Assembly (NCBI GenBank): GCA_030142905.1
Contig: JASJOG010000278.1
Coordinates: 186,001 to 250,000, forward strand
Reading direction: 5' to 3'
Length of the DNA stretch: 64,000 bases
From: Heliopora coerulea
Lineage: Eukaryota; Cnidaria; Anthozoa; Scleralcyonacea; Helioporidae
Every line of letters begins with the position of its first letter. Position 1 is the first letter of the stretch. Below are positions 23,201-34,306 of this stretch, one piece after another. The translations under genes were made by a program, and so were the position numbers. Below the pieces are notes generated by a model. The model ran no database searches. It saw nothing but the letters and a program-made list of their open reading frames with translations, and had not been told where the DNA came from.

Positions 23201-26200
23201 GCTCGCACCTTGCAGTTATCTGTAGAAAAGAGAGGTTGAACGTTTTCCATCGATTGCAATGATTAAACTATATAAGTCAGATTTTGATAGGATCATTTAT
23301 AAGAAAGAAATAAGAAGGGACTAATACAAGGCACGCCTAAGGTAATTTAAAGGAAATTTATAAGGAAATTTGTAAGGAAATTTAATGTACAATCCACTTA
23401 TACTGTTCACAATTTCACTGAAAGTTACACACTAATACCCACACTTGCATGTCTTGTCCTGGACACAGCTTGCTTCAGACGCGGACATGGGTTTCGTTTA
23501 TTTCATTCTAGCTTTCGAGTTTTATCTGAGCTGAGTCTTACGTGAGCTGCGTCATATTTTATCTGGTGGACCTTAATCATGTCTTGTGCAAGTAATCCAA
23601 CTTTACTTCAAAATTTATCATACCATGAGGTACAACAACACGGTGGGTGTACTTTTTAACAGGATCCATATAAATACTCAAGTCTCATTCTAAATCACTT
23701 TGCCAACGAGAAAGTTCTTTGAAATCTAAAATTTTGCCACCCATAGTCCCATACCCTTTAGCTAGTTTTTCAACATTCAGATCCCGCAACTCGGATATTT
23801 TAACCCAGCCATTAAGGGGTTTTTTTGCATCAGAAATAACCCCACCTTATCAGTAATCTAGTATTTAGAAATAATCCTAAGAACCACTAATGAAACTATA
23901 CCCGTATAAACTCCAGAAATTTTAGCAACAAAGCAACGTCTCGGTAGCGGAATATCTCTTGAACAGTTGTGGAACACACCGTGCACAATTGTTCCTTCAT
24001 ATGTCGTGTTTGTCGTGTTCCACTAAAAAGGATTTATTGAAAAGTAATATCAAGTTAATGCCAGTGGATAGTCTCTAGTAAATGTATAATATAAAAATAT
24101 TTAATCGACCTACTGGTCTTGCGTATGCGCAAGATTAGAAATATGATAGACGATCTACGGACTGACAGACAGACAGACAGACAGACAGAGGGACATACTT
24201 CACAAACACATTAGGGTTTGCTCATTGGGCATGTAATGTGTACTCAACAACACAGTTCTGCTTTCATGCAAGTTTTTTCATTCCATGTACGGAATATTCT
24301 AGAGTTTATCCTATTACATTTCTTATTGTTTAATTGCGTTTATGGTTACAAATATTTACAAACAGAAAGCCGTTGGTATAGCAATGGTCACGCAAATGTA
24401 TACTCCACAAAATTGGAAGACTTAGGAGAAAATGGTATGAAAGTGAAATCTATGGAAAATTGATCGATCACCATTTCAAGATAAGATTTTCAACATAAGA
24501 ATCATAAAACCTCTGGAATTTGCCGAAGTATCATCGAAATATTCTTCACGACAATCAGATATTTTCTAATACAAGAACTGCAATTCAAATATTAAGTCAA
24601 AAATTAACAATATAGTTTAAATGCTACTTGGACGGAAGAGCAAAAAGATCACAGAAAAACCCTTTCCCATTGGTATTCAAGGAACGTTAAATCTATAAGT
24701 TAAACCGGGGTAGTTACTATTGGAACCGGAAAAGAGTAATTTTGTTTGTCGGGAAATTGATTGCAATGGTAGACGAAGATTAATATACAACGCACTAGAA
24801 ACATGTTATTGATTTATTTGCTATATGCTACACCATGATGCTGTCTAGACAACTTGATATCTTTCTAAAGGTAACACCGATCAAAAGTGATAGTAAAACA
24901 GACTCTCAAAAATCTAGGACGCCAAAAAGGACACATTTACGTGCAAATGCTGCAGAAGAAAACTCTGATTCGGTCTGATTTTTTAATTCCCATCAAGAAC
25001 AATAAAGTATGAATTCAAAAGAAGCTTTGGCTTCTGAGTGTCTCGCCAAATTCTAACGATTTGATTTCACAATTAGTTGTCGGTTTTTGTTGGCTTTACG
25101 GCTTCATTTGCCTCTGAGTGTCAAGGTGGACAATGACCAAATGACTTGTTTATTTCCCTTTAAAGGGGAAATGAATTTTTCTAGACAGACGACAGGTTTG
25201 CTGACGTTCAGTAAATTTTCGGCAAGCATATGATTTAAGACATTTTCGCGTTTATATGAAAAAATGTAAACACAAGTTTAGCTCCTCCTACTCTTTACAA
25301 TTTTCGTGGAAGTCTGACCTATTTGACCTCCATCTTAGTCCCTAATATCCAACGGTTCTTTAAGCCTGGTTCACACGAGCGACATAACCATAACGACAAG
25401 ATCTAAACGAAAACAAAGCATGACATCTCCTCCGAGACTTGCGAAGATAAAACAACAAGAACTTTTGTTTGTTTCGTCTTTTGTTCGGCTCTTTGCTTAT
25501 ACTTGGACTATGATCTTATGCTTATGATTACGACGATCCTTATGTCGCAAGCTTGACTTCATTCCTTTGTTTCGTGTTTTGTTCTAACCTTATGCTTATG
25601 CTTATGTTCAAGTGTAAACCAGGTTTTAACGTTACGAGGAGTTTTATTGCTTTAGTGAAAACAACTTCTTCCTTTGAGTTAAATTTTGCAACTTGATTTT
25701 GACTGAAAATGACAAAGATGATTTAACCTAGTTAACGATATGATATGTATCTTATCACCTTAACATAACTATGTATAAATTTTGTCCTAATTTTGAAGTT
25801 ATTTTATCTTGTTTAAAATCTTAATTAAAAGAATGTTTTTATATCAAACTGTATTGTACTCCCGGTGAATGTTTTCTTTGAATTTCTTCGTAATGTTTGC
25901 ATGGGTTCCTTAAACATCACAATCGCATGCTAAGTCGGATTATAAATGTTAGTTCTGAGCAACGGGTCGATATCTTAAGAGATATTTTTACGAATGACAT
26001 CGACCTAAACATGTATGGCGACAAACTGAATTCTAATGACGTTTTAAACCAATCGGAGGATGGAAGTAAAAATATCTTTTTCAAATTATGTCCAAGTTAA
26101 ACTGCAAAGAGAGACAAGTGGATGGAAATGGGAGAATTAAGAAAACAAATGCATCAGCGCAAATCAACTGATTTTGAACGAATAATATAATCCAATAGAA

Positions 26201-27686
26201 AATAATTCGAAAATCATTTGAAGATATAGGGGGTCTTGTGATTTGCTGTTAACAAAGAATATCGTAGGGATGAGGTTTGGGTTATTTTCTCCATGTAAGG
26301 ATTCCATTTTCATGATGGTTCGACGAGTTAATGTACGATTCATTGCAAAGAAAATGTCTTACGGGACAGTCAGCCTTCGATAAGGAGATTCCTGAACTAA
26401 CGACTAAAACAGCCATTCAAATCGAAAAGAAAGAAACAGCCAGCATATGGTGCGTCCCATTCCCAATATCTTCACAACAACAAAGAAATACATAAAAAAT
26501 GTACCTGGATTCGAAGGCGATGGGCTTCCAAACGAAAAGCAGAGAGCAACCCATTCGTTACTCTAAAATCACTTTCCTCAGGATATTTTATAGATGTCTC
26601 CAGCACCGAACAGCCTTGCATGTCATAGTCTGAATGGACTACGACTGCACCAGGGTTTCGTAAATCCAATTCTAACGCGCGTTCTTCGTCATTTCTTGAA
26701 GACTTCAGTTTTCGAATGTGGAAACATTCTAAACACGTCAAAGAAAAAGCTTGCAACTTGTAAGTTTTTTTTTTCTTTTCAGCAAAAGAGCAAGACACTT
26801 AAGCCGAATATATTCGTGCGAGAGTTACGTTTAGGCAAGTGAGTGATTGAAAATGTCACCTGTGATTGATTTGGTCGTGCACTTAATCAAAAAATAAAGA
26901 AAAAGAACAATATTGAACCAACATAGAGTGATCGATTGGAGCGGTGTTTTCTCAGCATTAGAACTAATATACGTTAAAAAGTATAACCTCAAAATAACAA
27001 ATTAGTGTAAATCTTTACTTAAAGCAAAGCTCTCATGCTGTCATGTGCTATTTTTCGAAGATAACCATTTGTTTAATGCAAACAGATTGAACAAGGAAGT
27101 GGATTAAGAGGGAACTATACTGATAAATACAGGGTAAATAGGTTTAGTGTGCGGCTAACTAACTGCGTATTCTCTCAATATACCACAAATCCTGGCCAAA
27201 AAGAATTAACAAAGTAATCGAAAGGGAGATTTTTCGGAATATCTATCGAAGTGAAATCTCTAATATGTAAAAAGCGAAAGCCCGCCTTCCAATTTAACTA
27301 AACATAAAAATATAAAAATAATAAGAGGAATAATAGATTTTTGTGCTGTATAATATGGATAAATAAGTAATATTGATTGACTTACCGAGTCTGTGGTTAG
27401 CGTACCAAACACATCCAGGCTTTCCCCTGCTGACAAACTTTCCACCACTCACCTTGACGTCCGGATTTCTGTACAACGTATAGTTGGCCTTGCATCGGCA
27501 AATACAGTTGTCGTTCAAACTCATTTCCGCGTTCGAATTGTAGCAGAAGTTTGGGGTAGCAGTTGAGCAGCTACTCAAGTTGCGAAAAATATCGCGGCTA
27601 CCTCGAACAATTGCGAACTGGCCTTTCGCCGTGAACAAAGACGAAAGTAGAACAAGCAAAGCCTTTAGGTACAAGGCTGCGTCCAT
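20092..27686 (-). CDS. G3: FN2-containing type I receptor with almost no cytoplasmic tail
   Basis: Seven exons: 27686-27386, 26728-26505, 24022-23902, 23219-23058, 22043-21496, 20788-20477, 20268-20092. They sum to 1845 nt (614 residues) with phases 1,0,1,1,0,0. Exon 1 has a clear signal peptide (MDAALYLKALLVLLSSLF) and the module C-x7-C-x12-C-x-C-x-C. Exons 2 and 3 are the divergent two-Cys and Trp-led modules (the latter ends KISGVYTG). Exon 4 is an FN2 domain (CCIFPFTYKGKVYKSC...PWC). Exons 5 and 6 are long Ser/Thr-rich stalks whose ends are homologous (IPIKTS/MSIKTS ... PSISK/PSRSK), an exon duplication. The last exon has the membrane helix and stops after WIRKRH. It is the most diverged minus-strand member and is convergent with G2. 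Confidence 0.82.
20477..20788 (-). CDS. G3 second stalk exon (duplicate)
   Basis: Phase 0 to 0, 104 residues, Ser/Thr/Pro-rich, starting VTTPEPVNPQ. Its last 45-50 residues align with the end of the preceding stalk exon: INIESVS with VNVELVS, MSIKTS with IPIKTS, RRYHVSGSEHKPEPSRSK with SKYHMTASDQEPNPSISK. Confidence 0.75.
21496..22043 (-). CDS. G3 first stalk exon
   Basis: One hundred and eighty-two complete codons plus a split one, phase 1 to 0, dominated by Ser/Thr/Pro, consistent with an O-glycosylated stalk (inference). The acceptor is ttgtctag and the donor GTACTA is weak. Confidence 0.75.
23058..23219 (-). CDS. G3 FN2-domain exon
   Basis: Symmetrical phase 1 to 1 exon carrying the fibronectin type II signature: C, CCIFPFTYKG, YKSC, PWC, final C. 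It is shorter than the equivalent exons of G4-G6 (162 against 183 nt), with the loss between the WC motif and the last cysteine. FN2 modules bind collagen/gelatin or glycans in known proteins. Confidence 0.88.
24161..24190. repeat. (ACAG)n microsatellite
   Basis: About seven tandem GACA units within G3 intron 2. Confidence 0.9.
25374..25624. mobile_element. MITE-like element in G3 intron 2
   Basis: The left end GCCTGGTTCACACGAGCGAC and the right end ...GTTCAAGTGTAAACCAGG are inverted repeats, continuing inward as CATAACCATAACG against CATAAGCATAAGC. The body is about 250 bp with no coding capacity. TTAA-like sequence flanks both ends, but the duplication is ambiguous. Confidence 0.65.
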
Positions 27687-27740
27687 GTTGATTTATTACT
27701 TGCCGATAAAGAAGTGTGTCACCCACTCTTACAAACGGAT

Positions 27741-27750
27741 GTTTATAGAG
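27741..27750 (-). promoter_or_regulatory. TATA-like box upstream of G3
   Basis: CTCTATAAAC on the minus strand about 60 bp before the G3 start codon. The position suits a core promoter with a short leader; this is pattern only. Confidence 0.35.
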
Positions 27751-28849
27751 ACGGAAATAGTCCGATATTAATCGTTCAGGGAAGATGCAGTTTAAGGCTG
27801 CTTGCTCCTAAATGAGCTTCTTTGTTCTCATTCAAGTACTTATGTTAAGTTCGGCGTGATGGATGCAATATTTTCCCAAACGTCGATAAATAATAGTCAG
27901 GTTACCATAACTTAAAATTTGTTCGACTTTACTCACATGTCTGTTTGAAAATGAAAGTTTGGCGTTTGCTTGCTGTAACTCAGCCACGCTGCGCTCAAGA
28001 CAGATACTCGCTTGTGAAACTGGAAGGTTTAGAAAATGTTATTAAGGCTTGTGACTGTTGTGAGCAACATTTGGCCTTTTCTATGGGGCCGTTACGTAAT
28101 TCTGGATGCGAGGCCAGATAAAAAGGAAAATAACAAAGCTTCGCGAGGGTTTCGAAAGTGTTTTTCTCCTTGTTACGTTGAATATTGACTCCAACTGCGA
28201 CCAAAAAATTAGAGAATATTTGTAGCACGCTTCGTTCTAACCCATGTACTTGAACATCCAGGAAGAAACCTGTTTACAATCTACTGTACAGGTAACAGCC
28301 ATGATATTACTCTCAAAATCAACCAACCAAGAGTCATATTAAATATTCTCCAAGAAAATTATCTATATGCAATTTCTAGTTAACAATTATTTCCACAAAA
28401 ATGTCTCGCATAGAAAGAGATTCACAAATCGTTCTACGTATTAAAGATACGAACTGGACGAATGTACAATCTGACCTCGCGCATTTACAATCGCGTTTGA
28501 ATAACTTGCCATTGCAAATTCCTTTGTGGTTCCTTTCAGTTCATTATCAATCCTTGGCTGTACTTAAGGCTATACAGCAGCATGCACTACATCAGTCATA
28601 ACATCAATAAATGGTACGTCTTCCATGTACATTTGGACTATGGTATCGAATCATACGTTATAGGAACCCAGGAAATATCGCCCTACTGGTCACAATTAAA
28701 AAACAAAGAAGGCCCAAAATATTTGTTTGTTCAATGAGATATATCAGACTCATGAGTTTTTTTAATCTACCATGAAAACACGTCTAAGATCTTTAACTCT
28801 TTTCGAGCGGGATAAGACTTCGATTAACTCTGCCTAATGGCGCACGATT

Positions 28850-28910
28850 TTACTCGTCAGTGGGAGAGCGCCCACCTGGAAAGGTGTTTAAAAAGTTCGA
28901 CTTCCCCTTT
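28850..28910 (+). repeat. Possible tRNA-derived SINE remnant
   Basis: GTCAGTGGGAGAGCGCCC resembles a Pol III A box (TRGCTCAGTGGTAGAGCG), and AGTTCGACTTCCCC about 25 bp on resembles a B box. The sequence does not fold into an intact tRNA by eye, so this is at most a degenerate SINE head. Confidence 0.3.
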
Positions 28911-31459
28911 GACTTCAGTTAGTATGTACCCCTTAGTTTTTGGTATTGAATCAAGTTCTTACTACGGCTCAATATGTTATTTCAACTGAATAAAGGGCAG
29001 TCCAAAATATCCCAAATAAAACTTATTTTTTAAAACAGTTCACCAAACAAAACCAAACTCAATTTAACCATTTTCCCAACCAATTGATATCATATTAAAT
29101 AATATTATGTAACACATTATCTGCCTTTATAAAAATATAATATACATACAGGCACAAATATAATATACATACAGGTACATACTCCAATTATTGGAGTGCC
29201 TGTGCAATATATAACATGTCACCTGAAACAAACCACATACCTCCATATAAACATTTTGCTTCTGGGAAATCTCTCCATACTCCTCAGCTTTTGGGAACCA
29301 ACTCCATAGATGTAATAAGGAAAGTCATCCATGGGAAGCTCATCTCTTGGGGCTAGTCATGAGGTTCAACTTTTTTTCACTGTTTAAAACCAAAAGAGCT
29401 TAGTTAGTTTGAGCTCAAGAAAAATTTTAAAGAGTGAAGAGTGTGTAAAGTGAAGGTCCAGTCTATGACTCTGGGAAAACTGCGGGCATATGTAGAGGTA
29501 AGAAAGTGAATTGTGATTATCCATTATTTAAGTGAAATAAAATTTGTGTGAGAATAGGATTTCAGTCAAGACCAGTGACATTGTTCCATTGCTTTAAGCT
29601 GTACATGTGATAACTACAAGGTACTTTTTTTGATATTTTGGTTGGTTTGTTTTTGTTTTATGTCATCTCTTTGTATGGAACATCAATGAGCCCCACAAAC
29701 TTTCCTTGAGAGGACCTTGTTATGTCAAAATGACTCTAGTTTGCATTGAAATCAAAATCTAAAAAACCACAATTACTGACAACTGTAAGTTAAAAATCAG
29801 TTATGTAGGCACAGGGGAAACTGAGAAGGAATCTTCTTATAGCAAGGTATGTAAGTACATAATCCTTCCCCATTGCTCTAAATTTTGACCTTGTATAGTT
29901 TAGTTAAGACACCCTCACCATCTGATTGCATGGTGTGGCCAATACTTAATTTTTTCACCCACTCTCACTTTAAGAGGGTGACAAATGTGTCAAGGACATA
30001 TTTTTTGGCTACTAAATTTAGCCAAGAAATTACGGGTGACCATTTCAATCTACATAGGTTTTTGATGCTCACTACTACTTTATATTGGTAACCATGGTGG
30101 TTTTGATTGTGTTGGCAAGAGTTCATTAGCAATGGATATTATTTTAGTTGTATTTGAAATGGATAAATGGGATATTATTTGGTGTTAACAGTAAAAAATC
30201 AGGGGTCACATGGCTTGACAGAACAAGGCCTCAAGCTATATGCAGAAGTGTAGGTCCAAGGTGTGAAAGCATATATAGTGTGCAGTTTTAAGGATTTCTT
30301 GGGGCATGTTTCATGAAGAAGATTCTTGAAATTCTGAATTATCTGCCCTTTTGTGGGAGGTCTTATATGTGCCCTTTTAGTGACAGCTTTTTGCCCTCAT
30401 TTCTCAAAGCCACATAGATCTACTTCACTTGAAATGATCAAAATCACCCATTACAGTGCCTTGATACTGCCATCCAACCCCTGCCCTTCAAAATTGTTAG
30501 CTGCACCCCTGTAAAGGTTGCTTCAGGTAATGTCTTATACCCTCATTGGCTTACAAATTCTTGCTGCTTTTTACCACATGAATGGCATTTTGGAAGCAAT
30601 CAATTTTTTGGACCAACTAAGTACATTTATCTCACTAAATTCTGTCATAAGTAATAGATACAATATGAGCAGCCAATCTGTATGTGATTTACAAGGCAAG
30701 CCATAGTAAATCTCATACAGATTGGACACAAATATTGCATCTTTCTTAAAATACAAATCCATTTAAATGGCCAGGTTTACTGGTTATTTTGAAGTTTTGG
30801 TATATTTTAATGCAGAAAATCGAAGAGAAAAGTTCATAATTCTAATTAGTATCCTGTATGCCACTTACAGCATACTGATTAGGAGCCAAAATCTTTTGTG
30901 AATTATTAATGAGTTTTTTAACTAGATGGTACAGTTCAATCAAACAACGAGAAACCTAGAAAAATATGACTACTGAGGTATAGACCATTAGCACTTTTAC
31001 ACTAAACAACCCACCTGAGGAGCAACTTTAAAGTTCTGAAGTTCAACACGTTAAAAAATTTACGTAAACTCTTTTAATCAGTACTTTTCCTCGAACACGA
31101 GAATAAAATGTGGGAGGTCTATAGCCATTATTGGCACTAATGTAGTTTTGCACATCAACTACATAAATACAAGTAACTTAGGTAAATCACATATCAGTCG
31201 ACAGCTTCTTACCCAGAAATTACAGTGATACAGTAATATCAAGGATTCACTTCAAATATAAGGTATTATAGCCAGAAAAAAACCAGGCACATTGAAGTTC
31301 ATGAGCGTCAACAATGAACCGAGAACTCAAGACCTTAAAGTTTATGGATTTATTTACAATTTAAGTATAGTCCCTCTCCATTGTTTCTTCACTCTTTAAA
31401 AGCCCCAAAAATGTGTATAAACCCTAATCCTAATGCTAATCCTAATGCTAACCCTAATC

Positions 31460-31879
31460 CAGTGGTGTAGTCCTGGAACTTTAACAAGGGGGGCTCACCA
31501 ACACAGTGTCCTGAACATCAGGGGAGGTCTGAAAAAATGATGAACTTGAAAAATGCTATTTTTTTTTATTTTTGGTAACAGTAATTCTGTAATTAACATT
31601 TAACAGTGTTTCTGTGTTTGTAAAAGGTGAAATATTAGGAATACAATCGCCACGATCAGTACTTGGGCGGCACATGTTATGGCTGACTAGAAATAACTGA
31701 AATCAGTCTTGTTGGAAATGACTGAATATCTTTACATAAATTTCACAGAATATTCAAACATGATTAAAGTTACACAATCTGCAAAAAAATATAAAGGGGG
31801 ACTCAGCACTCCCAAATTGCCATGGAATTTTAATAAGGGGGGCTCAGCCCCACTGAGCCCCCCCTCCACTACACCCCTG
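31460..31879. mobile_element. hAT-like non-autonomous element
   Basis: It starts CAGTGGTGTAGTCCTGG and ends as the reverse complement of CAGGGGTGTAGTGGAGG. It is flanked by CCCTAATC (31452-31459) and CCCCAATC (31880-31887), a 7/8 match to an 8-bp target duplication, the size made by hAT transposases. GGGGGGCTCA-type motifs occur subterminally at both ends. The body is 420 bp and non-coding. Confidence 0.75.
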
Positions 31880-32877
31880 CCCCAATCTAACCTTTGCGTT
31901 TACACACATTTTCGAAGAAGTACAAAGAAACATTCAAACATGGCGCCAAGTAACAGGGATGTTCTTTAAGGCTATAATGCATTATGTTTGCAGTGAATGT
32001 TTGGTATCATAGTATCACTGTAATTTTCAGGTAATAAACTGTCGAATGATATATAATTTAATCACATTACTTGCATTTATATGGCTGAGGTGCAAAACTG
32101 CATTAGCATGGCCATTGTCTGGGTCTCCAAGGTAGTTTTGACCTGATGACCTACGGCTCGTGTGTTCGGATGCGCTTCTTCAGTAAAGCCAGAGACGTGC
32201 CCTAAATTTTTATTCGTTTTATAGCCGAGTTTCAGGTTATTGAGATATCTCTGTTACAAAGGAAGCTTATGCGTGTTAAACATAATGCAAAAATTAGTGA
32301 CCAAAGTCATGCAACTCCATGACTATTCTCTGAGTTTTCGGCATTATTAGTAGCCTAACTAGTTCTAACAAACAAAGTTATACAATTTATCATACACGTA
32401 AACAGGCAAATTAAACTTACCGTCCTTCAAACTGCAGCGTGTTGTTGACCGTACAGTTCTGACACCGAAGTAAATTCAATTCTACAATAAAATGTGTAAA
32501 ACGTTTCTCTTCCATCCGATCCGGGTTTGAGCCTGCCGAGCCCGATTATTCACGTGATTGCCTCATCTGATATGCCACGCCCGCAAGTTGGCGATGGCGG
32601 ATAAAAGTTTGACAAAGTTACCAAGGGATTGTCTAACCTTTTTAGCCGGCTTACACTTTCTTCTCTCCTTTTATCCCGTTTTCATCCCATTAAAATCTAT
32701 TACAGGATTATTTCCAGAATGAATGCTCAATGCGAATCTTTGGAATCAAGATACCAAACCGGATACGTTTTCAAATTTATGAAGTAGTATAATGGCATAT
32801 AATATTAGAGTTAGTAAATTATTCATTGATTGTAAAGATACACGTTTGATGTATTCTTATTATTAAAGACCTTGATT

Positions 32878-33236
32878 ATTATTATTATCATTATTATTAT
32901 TATAGTTATTTTTATAGTTATAGTTATTGTTATAGTTATTGCTATAGTTATTGTTATAGTTATTGTTATAGTTATTGTTATAGTTATTGTTATAGTTATT
33001 GTTATAGTTATTGTTATAGTTATTGTTATAGTTATTGTTATAGTTATTTTTATAGTTATTGTTATAGTTATTGTTATAGTTATTGTTATAGTTATTGTTA
33101 TAGTTATTATTATAGTTATTGTTATTGTTATAGTTATTGTTATAGTTATTGTTATTGTTATAGTTATTGTTATAGTTATTGTTATAGTTATTGTTATAGT
33201 TATAGTTATTGTTATTGTGATTATTATCATTATACA
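32878..33236. repeat. TTATAG/TTATTG minisatellite
   Basis: About 360 bp of (TTATAGTTATTG)n and variants, within the G3/G4 intergenic region. It generates false ORFs in several frames on both strands. Confidence 0.95.
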
Positions 33237-34085
33237 GGTTGTAGAAAGATTGGTTCAGCACGTCTCTTCAAAAATTAAGTCGCTTTTTTCCTAACCAATA
33301 GGACAACTGTTAATCTTTTGGTGTAAACTGTGATGGTTGTGTTTACCTATACACTTTTTGTTGAGGAAAAAAACACACGAAAGTTTATGAAGCTGAGTAG
33401 GCTTTTTGTGGCCAGTGACAATGGACAGTGACAAATATGACAGATTTTAAATTATCGTCGTGATTCCGATGCACTCAAAACGCTAATCTCCGCTGAGAAG
33501 CAAGCACATTACTTTTTTGTCTCAATGGACAACAATGCATATAAATACATAAATCATACTATGTTTTACACTAAAAGTTATTTTTACTCTACAGTGAACA
33601 CAGTCGTCTTATAAGGCAACAGATTAAGTTATTAATAAGAAAGGACTACAATTTAAATCAAACGATTATAACTATCGACATTATTTCTGCAGTAAACGTG
33701 GAAATTTCCTCTACAAAATATCTGAGTAGATTCCTACAATAGTCGACCGTAAACTAAACTTCAAGATTAGATGGGCGACTTTTTCTGACGTGTTTCGCTG
33801 TCAAAGATACGACCAAAAGTAAAATTGACGTTCTTATTTCTTAAAATTTTCCAGAAATGGGTATCAGTGATTTCACTGATCATGGTTTTCCAAGGGAAGG
33901 AAGCTGTACAATATTTCCCCATTGCCTTTCAGTTTGTTGCAACGTTGAATTGAAATCAGGTTCAAAACTACAGGACTGAAACACAAAGTTATACAGGTTT
34001 ACAAGTGATTCAAGGAGAAATAAAAAAATGAGAATTCGAGAAGTAGTTTACTTCCGCAAATGAAAAAGTAATAAAGAAAGCAAGG

Positions 34086-34306
34086 CTACTGTTCCTTATC
34101 TGTGGACTCAGGTGGGTCAAAAATGCTCCGAGATGATTTTGATTTTGCTGGTTCGCCATCAGTTTTACCAGACATGTCAGGATGACTTTGAGTTTCTTCC
34201 TGGTCCAAGGGTCCTTCTGGAGTCATTTCCAATGATTCAAAATAAACGGGGTTATCTAACTTTTCCACCTTCTTGGGAGAACTTTCAGGGGCGCATGCAT
34301 AGGAAG
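34086..34306 (-). CDS. G4 terminal tail exon, a fusion of the exon 7 head and exon 9 tail
   Basis: Entered in phase 1 after cctgccag; 73 residues plus TAG. The first half matches exon 7 of the paralogues (LEMTPEGPLDQE against SEMSGEGPSDTE). The second half matches exon 9 (QSHPDMSGK against LSHPDMPEG; SSRSIFDPPESTDKEQ against NSSRQTYDVPQTTDKKP). The exon 7 end and all of exon 8 are missing. The terminal tyrosine is Phe. NPVY remains as a possible PTB-type site. Confidence 0.85.

Larger units (their letters stand above)
27687..34085. other. Long gene-free stretch between G3 and G4
   Basis: About 6.4 kb with no exon I can support. It contains a tRNA-like SINE remnant, a hAT-like MITE and a TTATAG minisatellite. 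Short open frames at 28401-28601 and 30518-30706 have no motif, splice or paralogue support. Confidence 0.5.

Noticed and set aside
28401..28601. 66-residue ORF in the G3-G4 gap
   Set aside because: No motif, no homologue among neighbours and no regulatory context.
31420..31460. CCCTAA-like repeats, possible interstitial telomere
   Set aside because: Only a few degenerate units (CCTAATG, CCTAATC); too short and irregular.
32823..33294. Long Ile/Thr, Asn/Tyr and Val/Ile ORFs
   Set aside because: Translations of the TTATAG/TTATTG minisatellite.
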